64,000 nucleotides of DNA from Rhodanobacter sp. AS-Z3 (lineage in GTDB: Bacteria > Pseudomonadota > Gammaproteobacteria > Xanthomonadales > Rhodanobacteraceae), in NCBI RefSeq assembly GCF_029224025.1, contig NZ_CP119392.1, positions 395,001-459,000 on the forward strand. Reading direction: 5' to 3'. The notes beneath the pieces were generated by a model. That model was not told where the DNA came from. It ran no database searches and saw nothing but the letters and a program-made list of their open reading frames with translations. This document shows, in pieces, positions 51,140 through 62,580 of the stretch. Position 1 is the stretch's first letter; each line of letters starts with the position of its first letter. The position numbers and the translations under genes were made by a program.

Positions 51140-51606
51140 GTAAAGCCGCTACGCAATGCAGAGACTTCGCCAGGCATCACGACGCAGGCACGCCGACACC
51201 TGCCCGCACTGTTTGCCTTGCTGGCGCTCGCCTTTGTCGCAGCACTACTTATCCATGAGCATTTGGAGGTCGAACACTCCCGAAGCCCCGCTGCTGACGC
51301 TTGATTCAGGACACGCTGCCACTCAACCATGCCATCCAAGTGCAGAACCGCATGAACGCAGACATCACCGCATGGGATGTTCAGCTTGACCAGCTTGTTG
51401 ACGGATGGTGCGAGCGGCGCGCATGTCGACCGCTGCGTTAAATCCTGCCGTGCTATCCGAGAACCAGTGGCCTCACCGATGAATGGGCTTCGCTTGCCTT
51501 GCGCCTGAAGACCATTCGCATCCAGTACCCCGAAGATCTCGCCAGCGATGCGCTGGATCGGCTGACCGAACTGCAGCACCTTGCGGAAGCCATGGTGTAT
51601 CGATGA
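51140..51606 (+). pseudogene. decayed gene with lost start, frameshift and nonsense codon
   Basis: Reading from GTA at 51140 gives a basic N-terminus and one membrane helix (LPALFALLALAFVAALL), ending SPAADA at a TGA at 51302. Shifting frame by one base at about 51301 continues LIQDTLPLNHAIQV...DQLVDGWCERR to a TAA at 51439. The same frame then continues with GLTDEWASLALRLK to a TGA at 51604-51606. Repairing three lesions (start, one base, one stop) would give a membrane-anchored protein of about 155 residues. Family unknown. Confidence 0.5.
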
Positions 51607-51679
51607 GCAGGCGGGCTGAGCCGGCATCCATGCCGTCACGTGAACGCGTCTTTGCCAATCGACTGACGTTTTTCCCCGC

Positions 51680-52012
51680 ATGAAGCTCACCGTCGAGGAC
51701 GGCTACATCGTTGCCGACGGCGGTCACATCTGGGCGGGTCACGCGGTGCTTGAGGCGATACAGGTCGGTGTTCGCGTGTATGTCATCTACGACTACATGG
51801 ACTTCCCTCGCCAGCACCCCGCGCGCAATTTTTTTGCCCATGATCTTGCCGGAAACACCTTGTGGCGTGTCGCCGACATTGGCGGCGGTGCGGTCGACGC
51901 CTACACGCACTTCATCAGCGCGCAGCCGCTGACTGTCTTCAATCTTGCCGGTTGCGAGTGCATTATCGACGAGGCAAACGGCCAGGTCCTCAGCACTCGG
52001 TTCACTCGCTAG
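51680..52012 (+). CDS. small hypothetical protein
   Basis: The 110-residue product has no signal peptide or membrane helix. The pattern of an N-terminal YVIYDY, LWRVAD in the middle and a C-terminal CIIDEANGQVLSTRFTR recalls a widespread small-protein family of unknown function. That family has a tryptophan-rich first half and an 'I-D--TG-i----F-K' ending. The resemblance is from memory. No ribosome binding site is evident before the ATG. Confidence 0.55.
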   Translation: MKLTVEDGYIVADGGHIWAGHAVLEAIQVGVRVYVIYDYMDFPRQHPARNFFAHDLAGNTLWRVADIGGGAVDAYTHFISAQPLTVFNLAGCECIIDEANGQVLSTRFTR

Positions 52013-52075
52013 CGCGGTGCGCCACCCACGTACGACACGCGGCTTCGTTGCCGTTTCACGCAGGCGTCAGGCGTC

Positions 52076-52510
52076 ATGAATCCAGCCAAGGTCGTGCGTT
52101 CGCGCATACGCCAGTTCACGGATCTGCCGAACATCGGTCCCGCTTCGGCGCGGGATTTTGTCTTGCTTGGTTTCAGTGAACCGGCGCAATTGATCGGTGC
52201 TGATCCACTGGTGATGTACCACGCGCTTTGTGCTGCCACGGGATCGCGCCAGGACCCCTGCGTGCTCGATGTGTTCATGTCGGTGACGCACTTTCTTTCT
52301 GGTGGCGAGGCCGAGCCATGGTGGCATTTTACCGCGCAGCGCAAACGGCAGTACACAGCGCTGGACAATGCTGCGGCCGAACCGAAAGCGGCAGTGCGGC
52401 CACGCGATGGCGTCGGCGAGACTTACGTGGAAACTTGTCCGGGGGTCGAGATCCCGTCGCACGCCGCCCAGCCCGCCGTCGGCACGACGCGCGTGCGCGA
52501 TAAGCGATGA
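52076..52510 (+). CDS. helix-hairpin-helix 'pathogenicity locus' (Cdd1-like) protein
   Basis: The 144-residue product begins with a helix-hairpin-helix-like segment, FTDLPNIGPASARDFVLLGF, followed by YHALCAATGSRQDPCVLDVF and PWWHFT. Together these match the Cdd1/pathogenicity-locus family, small proteins of unknown function with a likely nucleic-acid-binding fold. The C-terminal 50 residues are low-complexity. It lies between the integron tail and zwf and may mark the return to core genome. Confidence 0.75.
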   Translation: MNPAKVVRSRIRQFTDLPNIGPASARDFVLLGFSEPAQLIGADPLVMYHALCAATGSRQDPCVLDVFMSVTHFLSGGEAEPWWHFTAQRKRQYTALDNAAAEPKAAVRPRDGVGETYVETCPGVEIPSHAAQPAVGTTRVRDKR

Positions 52511-52742
52511 GTGCCGGAACACGGCTGCGCCGCTTGTCAGTCACCATGACCTGCAAGTTCCTGCGCATGATGACGACACGCGCGTCACGGGTTTTTATGC
52601 ATCAACTTAACCTGTCAGCGTGCACGCTTTGCAGGTAGATTTGATCTTCGACGTGCAGGCATTGCCTGAACACGCCGTACCCGCCGCCACGCAGGCCACC
52701 TGATGACTCAGGCGCCGCCCGCCCCAAGGAGAACCTCACCTC

Positions 52743-54149
52743 ATGCCGACACCTCGTTCGGATGCCCTGGTCTTTTTCGGCGCCACCGGCGACCTGGCGT
52801 ACAAGAAGATCTTCCCCGCGTTGCTGGCGATGATGACGCGTGACGGGCTGGACCTGCCGATCATTGGCGTGGCGCACTCTGGCTGGAACCTGGAGCAGTT
52901 GCGCGAACGCGCGCATGAAAGTCTGACCGAGGCGGCAAAGCACGGCGGCGGCCAGCTCGACGAAGCAGCCTTCAAGAAGCTGGCGGCACGGCTCAACTAC
53001 GTCGATGGTGACTATAACGATCCGGCGACCTTCGCCGAATTGAAGCAGGCACTGGGCACGGCGAAGCGGCCGCTGCACTACCTGGCAATACCACCGAGCC
53101 TGTTTGGTGTGGTTGCCAAGGGACTGAAGCAGGCGGGTTGTGCGGACGATGCGCGGATCGTGGTGGAGAAGCCGTTCGGTCGTGACCTGGCCTCGGCACG
53201 TGCTTTGAACCAGACCTTGCATGCCGTGTTTCCGGAATCGGCGATCTTCCGCATCGACCATTACCTGGGCAAGGAGCCGGTGCAGAACCTGTTGTACTTC
53301 CGCTTTGCCAACACCGTGCTCGAACCGGTATGGAACAACCGCTATGTCGACCGCGTGCAGATCACCATGGCCGAGGAATTCGGCGTGGATGGGCGTGGCG
53401 GATTCTATGAAGGCGTCGGTGCCATCCGCGATGTATTGCAGAACCACCTGCTGCAGGTGACCTCGCTGTTGGCGATGGATGCGCCGATCGGCAACGACCC
53501 GGAGGCGCTGCGCGCGGAGAAGCTGCGCTTGTTTCGCGCGATGCGTCCGCTCAATCCGGCCGAGGTGGTGCGTGGTCAGTTCAAGGGCTACCGGCAGGTC
53601 GATGGCGTGGCGGCGGATTCGAATGTGGAAACCTTCGTAGCCTTGTGTCTGCACATCGACACCTGGCGCTGGGCCGGCGTGCCGTTCTATATCCGTACGG
53701 GCAAGAAGCTGCCGCTGACCACCACCCAGGTGCTGGTGGACATGAAGCCGCCACCGCTGTCGGTGTTCGATCCGATTGGCGAACCGCAATCGAACTACTT
53801 CCGCTTTCGGCTCAGCCCCGAGGTGGTGATCGCCGAAGGCATGCGGGTGAAGAAGCCGGGCGAGGAAATGACCGGCGAGGCGGTGGAGCTGGTGGCGCGG
53901 CATGATTCGGGCCCGGAGATGTCACCGTACGAGCGCCTGCTCGGCGATGCGATCCGAGGCGACAACGGCCTGTTCACCAGCGACGAATGCGTCGAGGCGG
54001 CGTGGGCCGTGGTCGACCAGGTGCTGACGCATGAGGCCCCGGTGGAGTTCTACGAGCCCGGCAGCTGGGGTCCGGATTCCGCTGCCGGCATTGTCAGTGA
54101 CGATGAGGGCTGGCACGACACCCAGCCGGAGCAGAGCCCGCCATGCTGA
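52743..54149 (+). CDS. zwf: glucose-6-phosphate dehydrogenase
   Basis: Oxidises glucose 6-phosphate to 6-phosphogluconolactone with NAD(P), opening the pentose phosphate and Entner-Doudoroff routes. The 468-residue product has the nucleotide-binding motif [12 protein letters not shown] near residue 12, VEKPFGRDL, and the active-site RIDHYLGKE (about 170-178). A strong AAGGAG ribosome binding site precedes the ATG. The stop overlaps the start of the HAD gene by 7 bases. It heads a run of sugar-phosphate genes all read rightward. Confidence 0.95.
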   Translation: MPTPRSDALVFFGATGDLAYKKIFPALLAMMTRDGLDLPIIGVAHSGWNLEQLRERAHESLTEAAKHGGGQLDEAAFKKLAARLNYVDGDYNDPATFAELKQALGTAKRPLHYLAIPPSLFGVVAKGLKQAGCADDARIVVEKPFGRDLASARALNQTLHAVFPESAIFRIDHYLGKEPVQNLLYFRFANTVLEPVWNNRYVDRVQITMAEEFGVDGRGGFYEGVGAIRDVLQNHLLQVTSLLAMDAPIGNDPEALRAEKLRLFRAMRPLNPAEVVRGQFKGYRQVDGVAADSNVETFVALCLHIDTWRWAGVPFYIRTGKKLPLTTTQVLVDMKPPPLSVFDPIGEPQSNYFRFRLSPEVVIAEGMRVKKPGEEMTGEAVELVARHDSGPEMSPYERLLGDAIRGDNGLFTSDECVEAAWAVVDQVLTHEAPVEFYEPGSWGPDSAAGIVSDDEGWHDTQPEQSPPC

Positions 54150-54859
54150 CCGATCACCGCTCCGAAGCTGCCGCCGTGGTGTTTCTGCTGGACGTGGACA
54201 ACACCTTGCTCGACAACGACCGCTTCGGCGCCGACCTTGCCAGCACGCTGGATGCAGCGTTCGGTGAAACCGAGCGCAAGCGCTATTGGGCGATTTACGA
54301 AGAGCTGCGCCAGCTCACCGGTTTTGCCGATTACCTGGGCGCGCTGCAACGCTTCCGCAGCGGTCTGGACAGCGATCCGTCGTTGCTGCAGATGTCGCAT
54401 TACCTGTTGGAATATCCGTTCGCCGAGCGGCTTTATCCGTATGCGCTGGAGACCGTGGCGCACCTGCGCTCGCTGGGTACCACCGCGATTCTTTCTGACG
54501 GCGATGTGGTGTTCCAGCCGCGCAAGATCCAGCGTGCCGGCCTGTGGCAGGCGCTGCGTGGCGAGGTTCTGGTCTACGTGCACAAGCAGCAGATGCTGGT
54601 GGGCATGCAACAGCGGTATCCGGCCGCGCACTACGTAATGGTCGACGACAAGCCACACATTCTGGCGGACATGAAGCGGCAGCTTGGCCGCAAGCTGACC
54701 ACGGTGTTCGTGCAGCAAGGTCACTACGCCGCTGCGGCCAGTAGCGAAACGATCAACCCCGCGCCGGACATCACCATCGCGTGCATCGGTGATCTACGCA
54801 GGCGTAAGCTTGAAGACTTCCTGCCGACGGCGCCGGTCATTCGCCTGGCGGCAGATTGA
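54143..54859 (+). CDS. HAD-family hydrolase
   Basis: The 238-residue haloacid-dehalogenase-type phosphatase has motif [14 protein letters not shown] (nucleophile D16), motif II ILSDGD and motif [10 protein letters not shown]. The cap region is helical. Its position between zwf and tal, with coupling to zwf, suggests a sugar-phosphate or related substrate. The exact reaction is unknown. Confidence 0.8.
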   Translation: MLTDHRSEAAAVVFLLDVDNTLLDNDRFGADLASTLDAAFGETERKRYWAIYEELRQLTGFADYLGALQRFRSGLDSDPSLLQMSHYLLEYPFAERLYPYALETVAHLRSLGTTAILSDGDVVFQPRKIQRAGLWQALRGEVLVYVHKQQMLVGMQQRYPAAHYVMVDDKPHILADMKRQLGRKLTTVFVQQGHYAAAASSETINPAPDITIACIGDLRRRKLEDFLPTAPVIRLAAD

Positions 54860-54898
54860 ACCCCCCATTCCCCCGTTGCAACCCGACATGGAGCACAC

Positions 54899-56002
54899 AT
54901 GAAAGCGACTCGCCAACTGCACGAACTCGGCCAAAGCCTGTGGCTGGACAACATCACCCGCACCCTGCTCGATGACGGCACGCTGGCGCGCTACATCGCG
55001 GAAGATTCGATCACCGGGCTGACCTCGAACCCCAGCATCTTTGACGCGGCGATCAGCGGCGGCGATGCCTATGACGCCGGCATTCACGCCAAGTCACTGG
55101 CGGGCCTGCAAGGCGAAGCGCTGTTTACCGAGCTGGCGCTGGAAGACCTGCGCCGCGCGGCCGACCTGTTCAAGCCGGTCTTCGAAGCGACTCATCACGT
55201 AGACGGCTGGGTATCGATGGAGGTCTCGCCGCTGCTGGCCGCCGATACGGCTGGCTCGATTGCTGCGGCGAAGGCCATCCATGCGCAGGGCCGGCGCGAC
55301 AACCTGTTCGTGAAAATTCCCGGCACCCCCGCAGGCGTGCCGGCGATCGAAGAGGCGATCTTCCTCGGCATTCCGATCAACGTGACCCTGCTGTTTTCCT
55401 GCGCGCAATACCAGGCCGTGGCGGACGCTTATATGCGTGGTATCGAACGGCGACTGGAAGCGGGGCTTGACCCCAAGGTCGGTTCGGTCGCCTCGCTGTT
55501 CATCAGCCGCTGGGACGTAGCCAGCAACAAGCAGTTGCCGGACGAACTGCACAACACGCTGGGTATTGCCGTGGGCCAGCAGACCTACCTCGCCTATCGC
55601 CAGGTGCTGGCGTCAGCGCGCTGGCAGAAGCTTGCCACGGCCGGCGCGATGCCCCAGCGCCTGTTGTGGGCCAGCACCGGCACCAAGGATGCGAGCGCGT
55701 CTGACACCCTGTATATCAGCGCGCTGGCAGCGCCCGACACCATCAACACCATGCCGGAGAAAACCCTGCATGCGTTTGCCGATCATGGTGAGCTGCACGG
55801 ATCCATGCCGGTCGACGGCGGCAATGCGGATGCCATGCTGGCCCGCATCAGCAAGGCGGGTGTGGACATCGACAAGCTGGCCCTTACCTTGCAGCAAGAG
55901 GGTGCCGAGTCGTTCGTGAAATCGTGGCATCACCTGCTCGATGGCATCGCCGACAAGACCAGCCAGCTCGCCGAGAAGTCCAACGGAGCCGTGCTGAAAT
56001 GA
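54899..56002 (+). CDS. tal: transaldolase
   Basis: Moves dihydroxyacetone units between sugar phosphates in the non-oxidative pentose phosphate pathway. The 367-residue product belongs to the longer transaldolase subfamily. The Schiff-base lysine K139 is in [10 protein letters not shown], with GLTSNPSIF near the N-terminus and INVTLLFSC after the lysine. Its TGA overlaps the pgi ATG (ATGA), so the two are translationally coupled. Confidence 0.94.
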   Translation: MKATRQLHELGQSLWLDNITRTLLDDGTLARYIAEDSITGLTSNPSIFDAAISGGDAYDAGIHAKSLAGLQGEALFTELALEDLRRAADLFKPVFEATHHVDGWVSMEVSPLLAADTAGSIAAAKAIHAQGRRDNLFVKIPGTPAGVPAIEEAIFLGIPINVTLLFSCAQYQAVADAYMRGIERRLEAGLDPKVGSVASLFISRWDVASNKQLPDELHNTLGIAVGQQTYLAYRQVLASARWQKLATAGAMPQRLLWASTGTKDASASDTLYISALAAPDTINTMPEKTLHAFADHGELHGSMPVDGGNADAMLARISKAGVDIDKLALTLQQEGAESFVKSWHHLLDGIADKTSQLAEKSNGAVLK

Positions 56003-57651
56003 GTCAGGGCGCCTTGACCCGCCTGCCGCAATGGCAGGCTTTGCAGCAGCACTTTGCCGAAGTCGGTGACAAGCATCTGCGTGAACTGTTTGCCGCCGAT
56101 CCCAGGCGAGGTGAAACACTGGCCGTGGAAGCGGTCGGACTTTATCTGGACTACTCCAAGCAGCGGGTAACCGCCGATACACTGCGCCTGCTGTGCGAAC
56201 TGGCTGGCGCACGCCAGTTGCCGCAGCGGGTCGAGGCGATGTTCAGCGGTCGCAAGATCAACACCACCGAGGATCGCGCGGTGCTGCATGTGGCACTGCG
56301 TGCACCGCGCGGCGAGCAGATTCTGGTCGACGGCCACGACGTGGTACCCGACGTGCATGACGTGCTCGACCGCATGGCCGCGTTCTCGGAAAAGGTACGC
56401 AGCGGCGCGTGGAAGGGCCACAGCAGCAAACCGATCCGCAACGTCATCAATATCGGCATCGGCGGCTCGGACCTCGGCCCGGTGATGGCCTACGAAGCCC
56501 TGCGCGATTACAGCCAGCGCGAGCTGACGTTCCGCTTCGTCTCCAACGTGGACGGCACCGACTTTGCTGAAGCCGTCCGCGATCTGGACGCCGCAGAAAC
56601 ACTGTTCATCGTCTGCTCGAAAACCTTCACCACGCTGGAAACGCTGACCAACGCGCACGCTGCGCGGGCATGGAGCGTGGCAGCGCTGGGCGAAGAGAGT
56701 GCAGTGGCCAAACACTTCGTCGCGGTATCTACCAATGCCGAAGGCGTAGCGAAGTTCGGCATCGACACCGCCAACATGTTCGGCTTCTGGGACTGGGTGG
56801 GCGGTCGCTACTCGATGGATTCGGCGATTGGCCTGTCCACCATGCTGGCGATCGGCGCCAAGGGATTCCGCGACATGCTGGCCGGCTTCCATGCAATGGA
56901 CGAACACTTTCGCCATACGCCGCTGGAGCACAATCTGCCGGCAATCATGGGCCTGCTTGGGGTCTGGAACAGCAATTTTCTGGATGCCGCCACGGTCGCG
57001 GTGCTTCCCTACGAGCAGTACCTGAAACGTTTTCCCGCCTACCTGCAGCAGTTGACGATGGAGAGCAACGGCAAGCACGTTACGCTGGACGGCACCCGCG
57101 TCAACTACAACACCTGCCCGATCTACTGGGGCGAGCCGGGCACCAACGGGCAGCATTCGTTCTACCAGTTGATCCATCAAGGCACGCCTATCGTGCCATG
57201 TGACTTCATCGGTTTTGGTCAGCCACTGAACCCGTTGCCGGCGCAAGGCGGTGGCGATCAGCACGATTTGCTGATGGCGAACCTGATTGCCCAAGGCGAG
57301 GCGCTGGCATTCGGCAAGACGGTTGAAGAAGTGCGTGCCCAAGGTACGGACGCGGCGCTGGCACCGCATCGCACGTTCGACGGCAATCGTCCCAGCACCA
57401 CCATCCTCGCCGCCAAGTTGACACCCCATGTACTCGGCACACTGATCGCACTGTATGAGCACAGCGTATTCGTGCAGGGCGTGATCTGGGGCATCGACTC
57501 GTTCGATCAGTGGGGTGTGGAACTGGGCAAGCAGCTGGCCAAGACCACCATTGCCGAGCTGACCGCGAAAGACGAACCGTCACTTGCCCACGACAGCTCG
57601 ACCAATACCTTGATACGTCGCTATCGCCAGTTGCGAGATGGCCAGCCCTGA
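55999..57651 (+). CDS. pgi: glucose-6-phosphate isomerase
   Basis: Interconverts glucose 6-phosphate and fructose 6-phosphate. The 550-residue product has [13 protein letters not shown], the PGI signature around [12 protein letters not shown], and the C-terminal [22 protein letters not shown]; only short parts are quoted here. The frame extends upstream into tal, but the ATG at 55999, overlapping the tal stop, is the family start ([12 protein letters not shown]). Confidence 0.95.
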   Translation: MSQGALTRLPQWQALQQHFAEVGDKHLRELFAADPRRGETLAVEAVGLYLDYSKQRVTADTLRLLCELAGARQLPQRVEAMFSGRKINTTEDRAVLHVALRAPRGEQILVDGHDVVPDVHDVLDRMAAFSEKVRSGAWKGHSSKPIRNVINIGIGGSDLGPVMAYEALRDYSQRELTFRFVSNVDGTDFAEAVRDLDAAETLFIVCSKTFTTLETLTNAHAARAWSVAALGEESAVAKHFVAVSTNAEGVAKFGIDTANMFGFWDWVGGRYSMDSAIGLSTMLAIGAKGFRDMLAGFHAMDEHFRHTPLEHNLPAIMGLLGVWNSNFLDAATVAVLPYEQYLKRFPAYLQQLTMESNGKHVTLDGTRVNYNTCPIYWGEPGTNGQHSFYQLIHQGTPIVPCDFIGFGQPLNPLPAQGGGDQHDLLMANLIAQGEALAFGKTVEEVRAQGTDAALAPHRTFDGNRPSTTILAAKLTPHVLGTLIALYEHSVFVQGVIWGIDSFDQWGVELGKQLAKTTIAELTAKDEPSLAHDSSTNTLIRRYRQLRDGQP

Positions 57652-57654
57652 CGG

Positions 57655-57735
57655 TGTCGTCGAAGCGCAGCGTTTGAGCGAATGCCTTTCGTGGATGTGA
57701 TGAAGAGCATTCGCGCAGAGGGTGCGCTCCGACGA
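57655..57735. repeat. eroded GTAGGAGC-type repeat copy
   Basis: GAAGAGCATTCGCGC at about 57701-57715, followed by AGAGGGTGCGCTCC, matches the right half of the repeats at 59426-59496 and 25534-25628. The left half is weakly preserved. It lies between pgi and pgm. Confidence 0.4.
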
Positions 57736-57782
57736 ACAATCCACCCGTTGGTGAATTCCAACCGAGAGTTTTCCGAAAGCCC

Positions 57783-59429
57783 ATGAGTCAGAAAATCAGC
57801 CCCCTCGCCGGCAAGCCGGCACCGAAGTCGATCCTGGTCGACGTGCCAAAACTGCTGGCCGCCTATGCCGATACCCGACCCGATCCATCGGTGCCGGCGC
57901 AGCGCGTGGCATTCGGCACGTCGGGGCATCGCGGCAGTTCGCTCGATGGCAGCTTCAACGAATGGCATATCCTGGCGATCAGTCAGGCAATCTGCGAGTA
58001 CCGCCAGTCGAAGGGCATCGATGGTCCGTTGTACATGGGCTTCGACACGCATGCGCTGTCACAACCGGCGTTCGAAAGTGCGCTGGAAGTGCTGGCGGCG
58101 AATGGCGTCGAGGTGATGATTGCCAGCGGTGGCGAGTTCACCCCCACGCCGGCGATCTCTCACGCGATCCTTTGCTACAACAAGCACCGCACCCATGGTC
58201 TTGCCGACGGCATCGTGATCACCCCGTCGCACAATCCGCCGGACAACGGCGGCTTCAAGTACAACCCGACCAATGGCGGACCGGCCGATACCGACATCAC
58301 CAAGTGGGTGGAAAACCGTGCCAACGCGCTGATCGAGGCCGGGCTGAAAGAGGTGAAGCGCGTACCGTTCGCGCAGGCGCGCAAGGCCGCCAGCACCCAC
58401 GAACACGACTACCTCAATTCCTACGTTGCCGACCTCGCCAACATCATCGACTTCGACCTCATCCGCAGTGCCGGCGTGCACATGGGCGTCGATCCGCTCG
58501 GTGGTGCCGGCGTGCACTACTGGGCGCCGATCGCCGAGCGCTACAAACTCGACCTTACCGTGGTCAGCGATGTGGTCGATCCGCAGTTCGCTTTCATGAG
58601 CGTGGACTGGGACGGCAAGATCCGCATGGACCCGTCGTCGAAGTACGCAATGCAACGACTGATTAGCCTGAAGGGCCAGTACGACGTGGCGTTTGCCTGC
58701 GACACCGACCACGATCGCCACGGTGTGGTCACCCGTTCCAGCGGACTGATGGAACCGAACCATTATTTGTCGGTGTTGATTGATTACCTGTATCGCAACC
58801 GCCCGCACTGGAGTGACCAGGCGGCAGTGGGCAAGACCGTGGTCACCACCGCCCTGATTGATCGTGTGGTGCAGCGACTGGGACGCAAGTTGTACGAAGT
58901 GCCGGTCGGTTTCAAATGGTTCTCCGAAGGTCTGTTCGACGGTTCGCTGGGTTTCGGTTGCGAGGAAAGCGCGGGCGCGTCGCTGCTGCGCCTTGATGGT
59001 TCGGTGTGGACGACCGACAAGGACGGCCTGGTGCCAGCCTTGTTGTCGGCGGAGATCACCGCGCGCGCCGGCAAGGACCCCGGCGAGCTGTTCGACCAGC
59101 TCACCAGCGAGCTTGGCAAGCCCTACGCAAACCGCCTCGAAGCCGCTGCCACACCAGCACAGAAGTCCAAACTTTCCAAACTCTCTCCCGATCAGCTGAA
59201 GAGCGATCAGCTTGCCGGCGAGAAGATCGAACAGGTGCTGGACAAGGCACCCGGCAACGGCGCAGCGATTGGCGGGATCAAGGCGATTGCCGCCAACGGC
59301 TGGTTCGCCGCGCGGCCGTCTGGCACCGAGGCGATCTACAAGATTTACGCGGAAAGCTTCAAGAGCGAAGAACACCTGAAGAGCCTGCTCGACGAGGCAC
59401 AGAAAATCGTCGACGCCGCGCTCGCGTAG
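57783..59429 (+). CDS. pgm: phosphoglucomutase (alpha-D-glucose specific)
   Basis: Interconverts glucose 1- and 6-phosphate, linking glycolysis to UDP-glucose and thus to glucan and surface polysaccharide synthesis. The 548-residue product has FGTSGHRG near residue 44, the phosphoserine S149 in [12 protein letters not shown], the metal loop CDTDHDRHG and the C-terminal phosphate-binding [10 protein letters not shown]. Length fits the Pgm family rather than AlgC-type enzymes. The stop TAG lies inside a GTAGGAGC palindrome. Confidence 0.95.
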   Translation: MSQKISPLAGKPAPKSILVDVPKLLAAYADTRPDPSVPAQRVAFGTSGHRGSSLDGSFNEWHILAISQAICEYRQSKGIDGPLYMGFDTHALSQPAFESALEVLAANGVEVMIASGGEFTPTPAISHAILCYNKHRTHGLADGIVITPSHNPPDNGGFKYNPTNGGPADTDITKWVENRANALIEAGLKEVKRVPFAQARKAASTHEHDYLNSYVADLANIIDFDLIRSAGVHMGVDPLGGAGVHYWAPIAERYKLDLTVVSDVVDPQFAFMSVDWDGKIRMDPSSKYAMQRLISLKGQYDVAFACDTDHDRHGVVTRSSGLMEPNHYLSVLIDYLYRNRPHWSDQAAVGKTVVTTALIDRVVQRLGRKLYEVPVGFKWFSEGLFDGSLGFGCEESAGASLLRLDGSVWTTDKDGLVPALLSAEITARAGKDPGELFDQLTSELGKPYANRLEAAATPAQKSKLSKLSPDQLKSDQLAGEKIEQVLDKAPGNGAAIGGIKAIAANGWFAARPSGTEAIYKIYAESFKSEEHLKSLLDEAQKIVDAALA

Positions 59430-59496
59430 GAGCGCACCCGGTGCGCGATGCTCTTCGTCACGCGACGAAATGCTCGCGCACTGGGTGCGCTCCTAC
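59426..59496. repeat. GTAGGAGC palindromic repeat, copy 2
   Basis: GTAGGAGCGCACCC at 59426-59439 pairs perfectly with GGGTGCGCTCCTAC at 59483-59496 (14 bp). The interior has GCGATGCTCTTCGTC opposite GACGAAATGCTCGC. It begins one base before the pgm stop codon and supplies it. A long stem of this kind could end or stabilise the pgm transcript. Confidence 0.8.
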
Positions 59497-59579
59497 AACG
59501 CCCGACCGCCCGGCAGGCCATGCCCGACTTGCGCGACATTTCGCACCCGATATACAACCCCTCAACACTGGAGAACACC

Positions 59580-61628
59580 ATGTCCAACGATCTCGACCAG
59601 CAATGCATCAACATGCTTCGGTTCCTGTCGGTGGACATGATCCAGAAAGCCGACAGCGGTCACCCCGGACTGCCGCTGGGCGCCGCCACGATGGCATATG
59701 TGTTGTGGACGCGACACATGAAGTTCCACCCTGCTGACCCACACTGGGCGGATCGCGACCGCTTCGTGCTGTCCGCCGGACACGGTTCGGCGCTGCTCTA
59801 CAGCTTGCTGTTCGCCAGCGGCTATGACGTGTCACTGGACGACCTCAAGCAGTTCCGCCAGTGGGGCAGCAAGACACCCGGTCATCCCGAGTACGGTCAC
59901 ACTCCCGGTGTGGAAGTCACCACCGGTCCGCTCGGCCAGGGCCTGGCCAATGCGGTCGGCATGGCGATGGGTGAAGCGCAGTTGGCAGCCACGTACAACC
60001 GCGATGGCCACACCATCATCGACCATCACACGTGGGCGATCGTCAGTGACGGCGACCTGATGGAAGGCGTGGCCAGCGAAGCGGCTTCGCTGGCCGGCCA
60101 CCTGAAGCTGGGCAAGCTGATCTGCCTGTACGACGACAACTACGTGACCTTGTCTGCCGGCACCGACATGACCTTCTCCGAAGATCGTGGCGCGCGTTTC
60201 GACGCGTATGGCTGGCAGACCATCCACGTCGACGATGGCAACGATATCGATGCGATCCACGCCGCCTTGCGCGCCGCGCGCGAGGACACCAGCCGACCGT
60301 CGTTGATTCTGGTACGCACGCATATCGGCTTCGGCTCACCCGAGCAGGACAGCCACGAAGCCCACGGCTCGCCGCTGGGCGTGGAGAACGTGAAGAAAAC
60401 CAAGCAAAACCTGGGCTGGCCGGTGGAGCCGGACTTCATTGTGCCGGAGGCCGCGCTGGCCCACATGCGTGAAGTGCAACAGCGCGGCGCGCAGGCGCAG
60501 TCGGCGTGGAACGGACAAATGCAGGCATACGCCGCCGCGTTCCCGTCACTGGCAAGCGAGCTGCAGGCCCGCCTGGGTGGCGAACTGCCGCAAGCCTGGG
60601 ACGCAGATATTCCGCTGTTCCCCGCCGACCCGAAGGGTCTGTCCACCCGCGTCGCCGGCGGGCAGGTGATGAACGCGTTCGCGGCGAAACTGCCGGCATT
60701 GTGCGGCGGCTCGGCCGACCTCGATCCGTCCACTTTTACCGCGCTGAAAGGCTTTGGCGACTTCAACCCACCGGCGAAACCTGGCGAAGACACCGAAGGT
60801 TCCGACGGCGGCGGCTGGAGTCGCGCCGGTCGCAACTTCCACTACGGCGTGCGCGAACACGCGATGGCGGCGATCAGCAACGGCCTGGCTGCGCATGGCG
60901 GCTTCCTTCCGTTCGACGCCACCTTCCTGATCTTCTCCGACTACATGCGTCCATCGATTCGACTGGCCGCCTTGATGGGACTGCACGTGGTGCATGTCTT
61001 TACCCATGACAGCATCGCGCTGGGCGAGGACGGCCCGACACATCAGCCGGTCGAGCAACTGGCCAGTTTGCGCGCGATCCCGAATGTCACCGTGATTCGC
61101 CCCGCCGATGCCAACGAGACGGCGGTGGCGTGGAAGGTCGCCGTGACCTCGAAGGGTCACCCGGTACTGTTCGCACTATCGCGGCAGAAGCTGCCAACGA
61201 TCGACCGCAAGCGCTACGCCAGTGCGGACGGCGTGCGCCGGGGCGCCTACATCTTGAGTGATGCGAAAGACAACCAGCCCGCACTGATCCTGATCGCCAG
61301 CGGCTCCGAAGTCAGCCTGATCCTGCAAGCCGCCGAGCAGCTCGAAAGCCGCGGTATCGCCGTGCGTTGCGTGTCGATGCCTAGCTGGGAACTGTTTGAG
61401 GCACAGCCGCAGAGTTACCGCGACGAAGTGCTGCCGCCGGAAGTCACCGCGCGGCTGGCAGTGGAGTTGGGCGTGGCGCAGGGCTGGCGCCGCTACACCG
61501 GCGAGCAGGGCGATATGCTCGGCATCGACCGTTTCGGCGCGTCCGCACCCGCCGACAGGTTGCTGCAGGAATTCGGCTTCACCGTCGACAACGTGGTGAA
61601 GCGGGCGAAGGCGTTGCTGAGCAAGTAA
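59580..61628 (+). CDS. tkt: transketolase
   Basis: Thiamine-diphosphate enzyme moving two-carbon units in the non-oxidative pentose phosphate pathway. The 682-residue product has [12 protein letters not shown] at the N-terminus, the ThDP-binding [28 protein letters not shown] and the second-domain [17 protein letters not shown]. The frame is open upstream but conserved sequence starts at the ATG at 59580 (MSNDLDQQ). It closes the sugar-phosphate run and is followed by a strong terminator. Confidence 0.95.
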   Translation: MSNDLDQQCINMLRFLSVDMIQKADSGHPGLPLGAATMAYVLWTRHMKFHPADPHWADRDRFVLSAGHGSALLYSLLFASGYDVSLDDLKQFRQWGSKTPGHPEYGHTPGVEVTTGPLGQGLANAVGMAMGEAQLAATYNRDGHTIIDHHTWAIVSDGDLMEGVASEAASLAGHLKLGKLICLYDDNYVTLSAGTDMTFSEDRGARFDAYGWQTIHVDDGNDIDAIHAALRAAREDTSRPSLILVRTHIGFGSPEQDSHEAHGSPLGVENVKKTKQNLGWPVEPDFIVPEAALAHMREVQQRGAQAQSAWNGQMQAYAAAFPSLASELQARLGGELPQAWDADIPLFPADPKGLSTRVAGGQVMNAFAAKLPALCGGSADLDPSTFTALKGFGDFNPPAKPGEDTEGSDGGGWSRAGRNFHYGVREHAMAAISNGLAAHGGFLPFDATFLIFSDYMRPSIRLAALMGLHVVHVFTHDSIALGEDGPTHQPVEQLASLRAIPNVTVIRPADANETAVAWKVAVTSKGHPVLFALSRQKLPTIDRKRYASADGVRRGAYILSDAKDNQPALILIASGSEVSLILQAAEQLESRGIAVRCVSMPSWELFEAQPQSYRDEVLPPEVTARLAVELGVAQGWRRYTGEQGDMLGIDRFGASAPADRLLQEFGFTVDNVVKRAKALLSK

Positions 61629-61641
61629 GTCCGCTCATGCG

Positions 61642-61679
61642 AAAAGGCCGGCGGATCGCCATGATCCGCCGGCCTTTTT
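61642..61679. terminator. strong bidirectional terminator
   Basis: AAAAGGCCGGCGGATC pairs perfectly with GATCCGCCGGCCTTTT around a 5-base loop, ending in TTTTT on the plus strand and with AAAA at the left. It lies between the convergent tkt and yccA-like genes and can serve both strands. Confidence 0.92.
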
Positions 61680-61690
61680 GTTTCAGCGGC

Positions 61691-62446
61691 TTAGTTGCGC
61701 GACTGCAATTTCGACAACAGACGCAGCAATTCCAGGTACAGCCAGACCAGGGTGACCACCAGCGCAAACGCGCCGTACCACTCCATGTATTTCGGGGCGC
61801 GGGCTTGGACGCCTTGCTCGATCATGTCGAAATCGAGGATCAGATTAAGCGCGGCGATCACCACCACGACAGCGCTGAAAGCGATACCCATGCCGCTGTT
61901 GCCGTTGATGAAGCCCATCGAATGGCCAAAGAAACCCATCACCATATTGGCCATGTAGAGCAGAAACACGCCTCCGGTTGCCGCGACAATACCGAGCTTG
62001 AACTTCTCGGTGGGGCGGATCAGCCCACTGCGGTAGGCAATCAGCAGCGCCGCCATGATGCCGAAGGTGAGACCGACGGCCTGCAACACGATGCCCGGAT
62101 AGCGCGCATCGAAGATTGCCGATAGCGCGCCGATGAACAGGCCCTCCGCCACCGCATACAGCGGTGCGGTGTAAGGCGACCAGGTTTTCTTGAACACCGT
62201 GATCATGGCCAGCACGAAGCCGCTGATGGCGCCGCCCATGATCAGCGGCAGCAAGGTTCCGATGCTTTCCGGACCGGCGTACTTGCTCCAGCTGAACATG
62301 GCACCGATCACCACCAGCACCAGCAGCAGGCCGGTCTTGTTGATCGTGCCGTTGAGGGTCATGGCCTGGTCGCCATGCGATACCACCGCGCCGCTGGCAG
62401 CATCGAGAAAGGTGTTCTTGTTGAGTGCCGGGTTACCGCTTTGCAT
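61691..62446 (-). CDS. Bax inhibitor-1/YccA-family membrane protein
   Basis: The 251-residue polytopic membrane protein has seven hydrophobic segments of the BI-1/YccA type. In E. coli, YccA modulates the FtsH protease. Other members are cation channels. The N-terminus QSGNPALNKNTFLDAAS and the blocks FAVAEG-like YAVAEGLFIGALSAIF and LILDFDMIEQG are characteristic of the longer BI-1 subgroup (DUF/UPF0005). ATG at 62446 has GGGAG upstream; the upstream open frame is not conserved. Confidence 0.88.
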   Translation of the reverse strand: MQSGNPALNKNTFLDAASGAVVSHGDQAMTLNGTINKTGLLLVLVVIGAMFSWSKYAGPESIGTLLPLIMGGAISGFVLAMITVFKKTWSPYTAPLYAVAEGLFIGALSAIFDARYPGIVLQAVGLTFGIMAALLIAYRSGLIRPTEKFKLGIVAATGGVFLLYMANMVMGFFGHSMGFINGNSGMGIAFSAVVVVIAALNLILDFDMIEQGVQARAPKYMEWYGAFALVVTLVWLYLELLRLLSKLQSRN

Positions 62447-62580
62447 GATGAACTCCCGATGGTTTGCCACCATCGTACTGGCTGTTGACGGCGACGACAG
62501 CCGCCGCGTTGATACGCCGCGCTGCATTGGCATGACCAACTACGCGACAATATGACCTTGCCGAGTCTGCCGGAGTTCCG

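Noticed and set aside
40766..52510. Prophage or integrative element attachment sites flanking the accessory region
   Set aside because: The only integrase is integron-type, and no tRNA gene, direct repeat pair or phage structural gene was seen.
55930..57462. 510-codon minus-strand frame opposite pgi
   Set aside because: Shadow of pgi with no recognisable domain or ribosome binding site.
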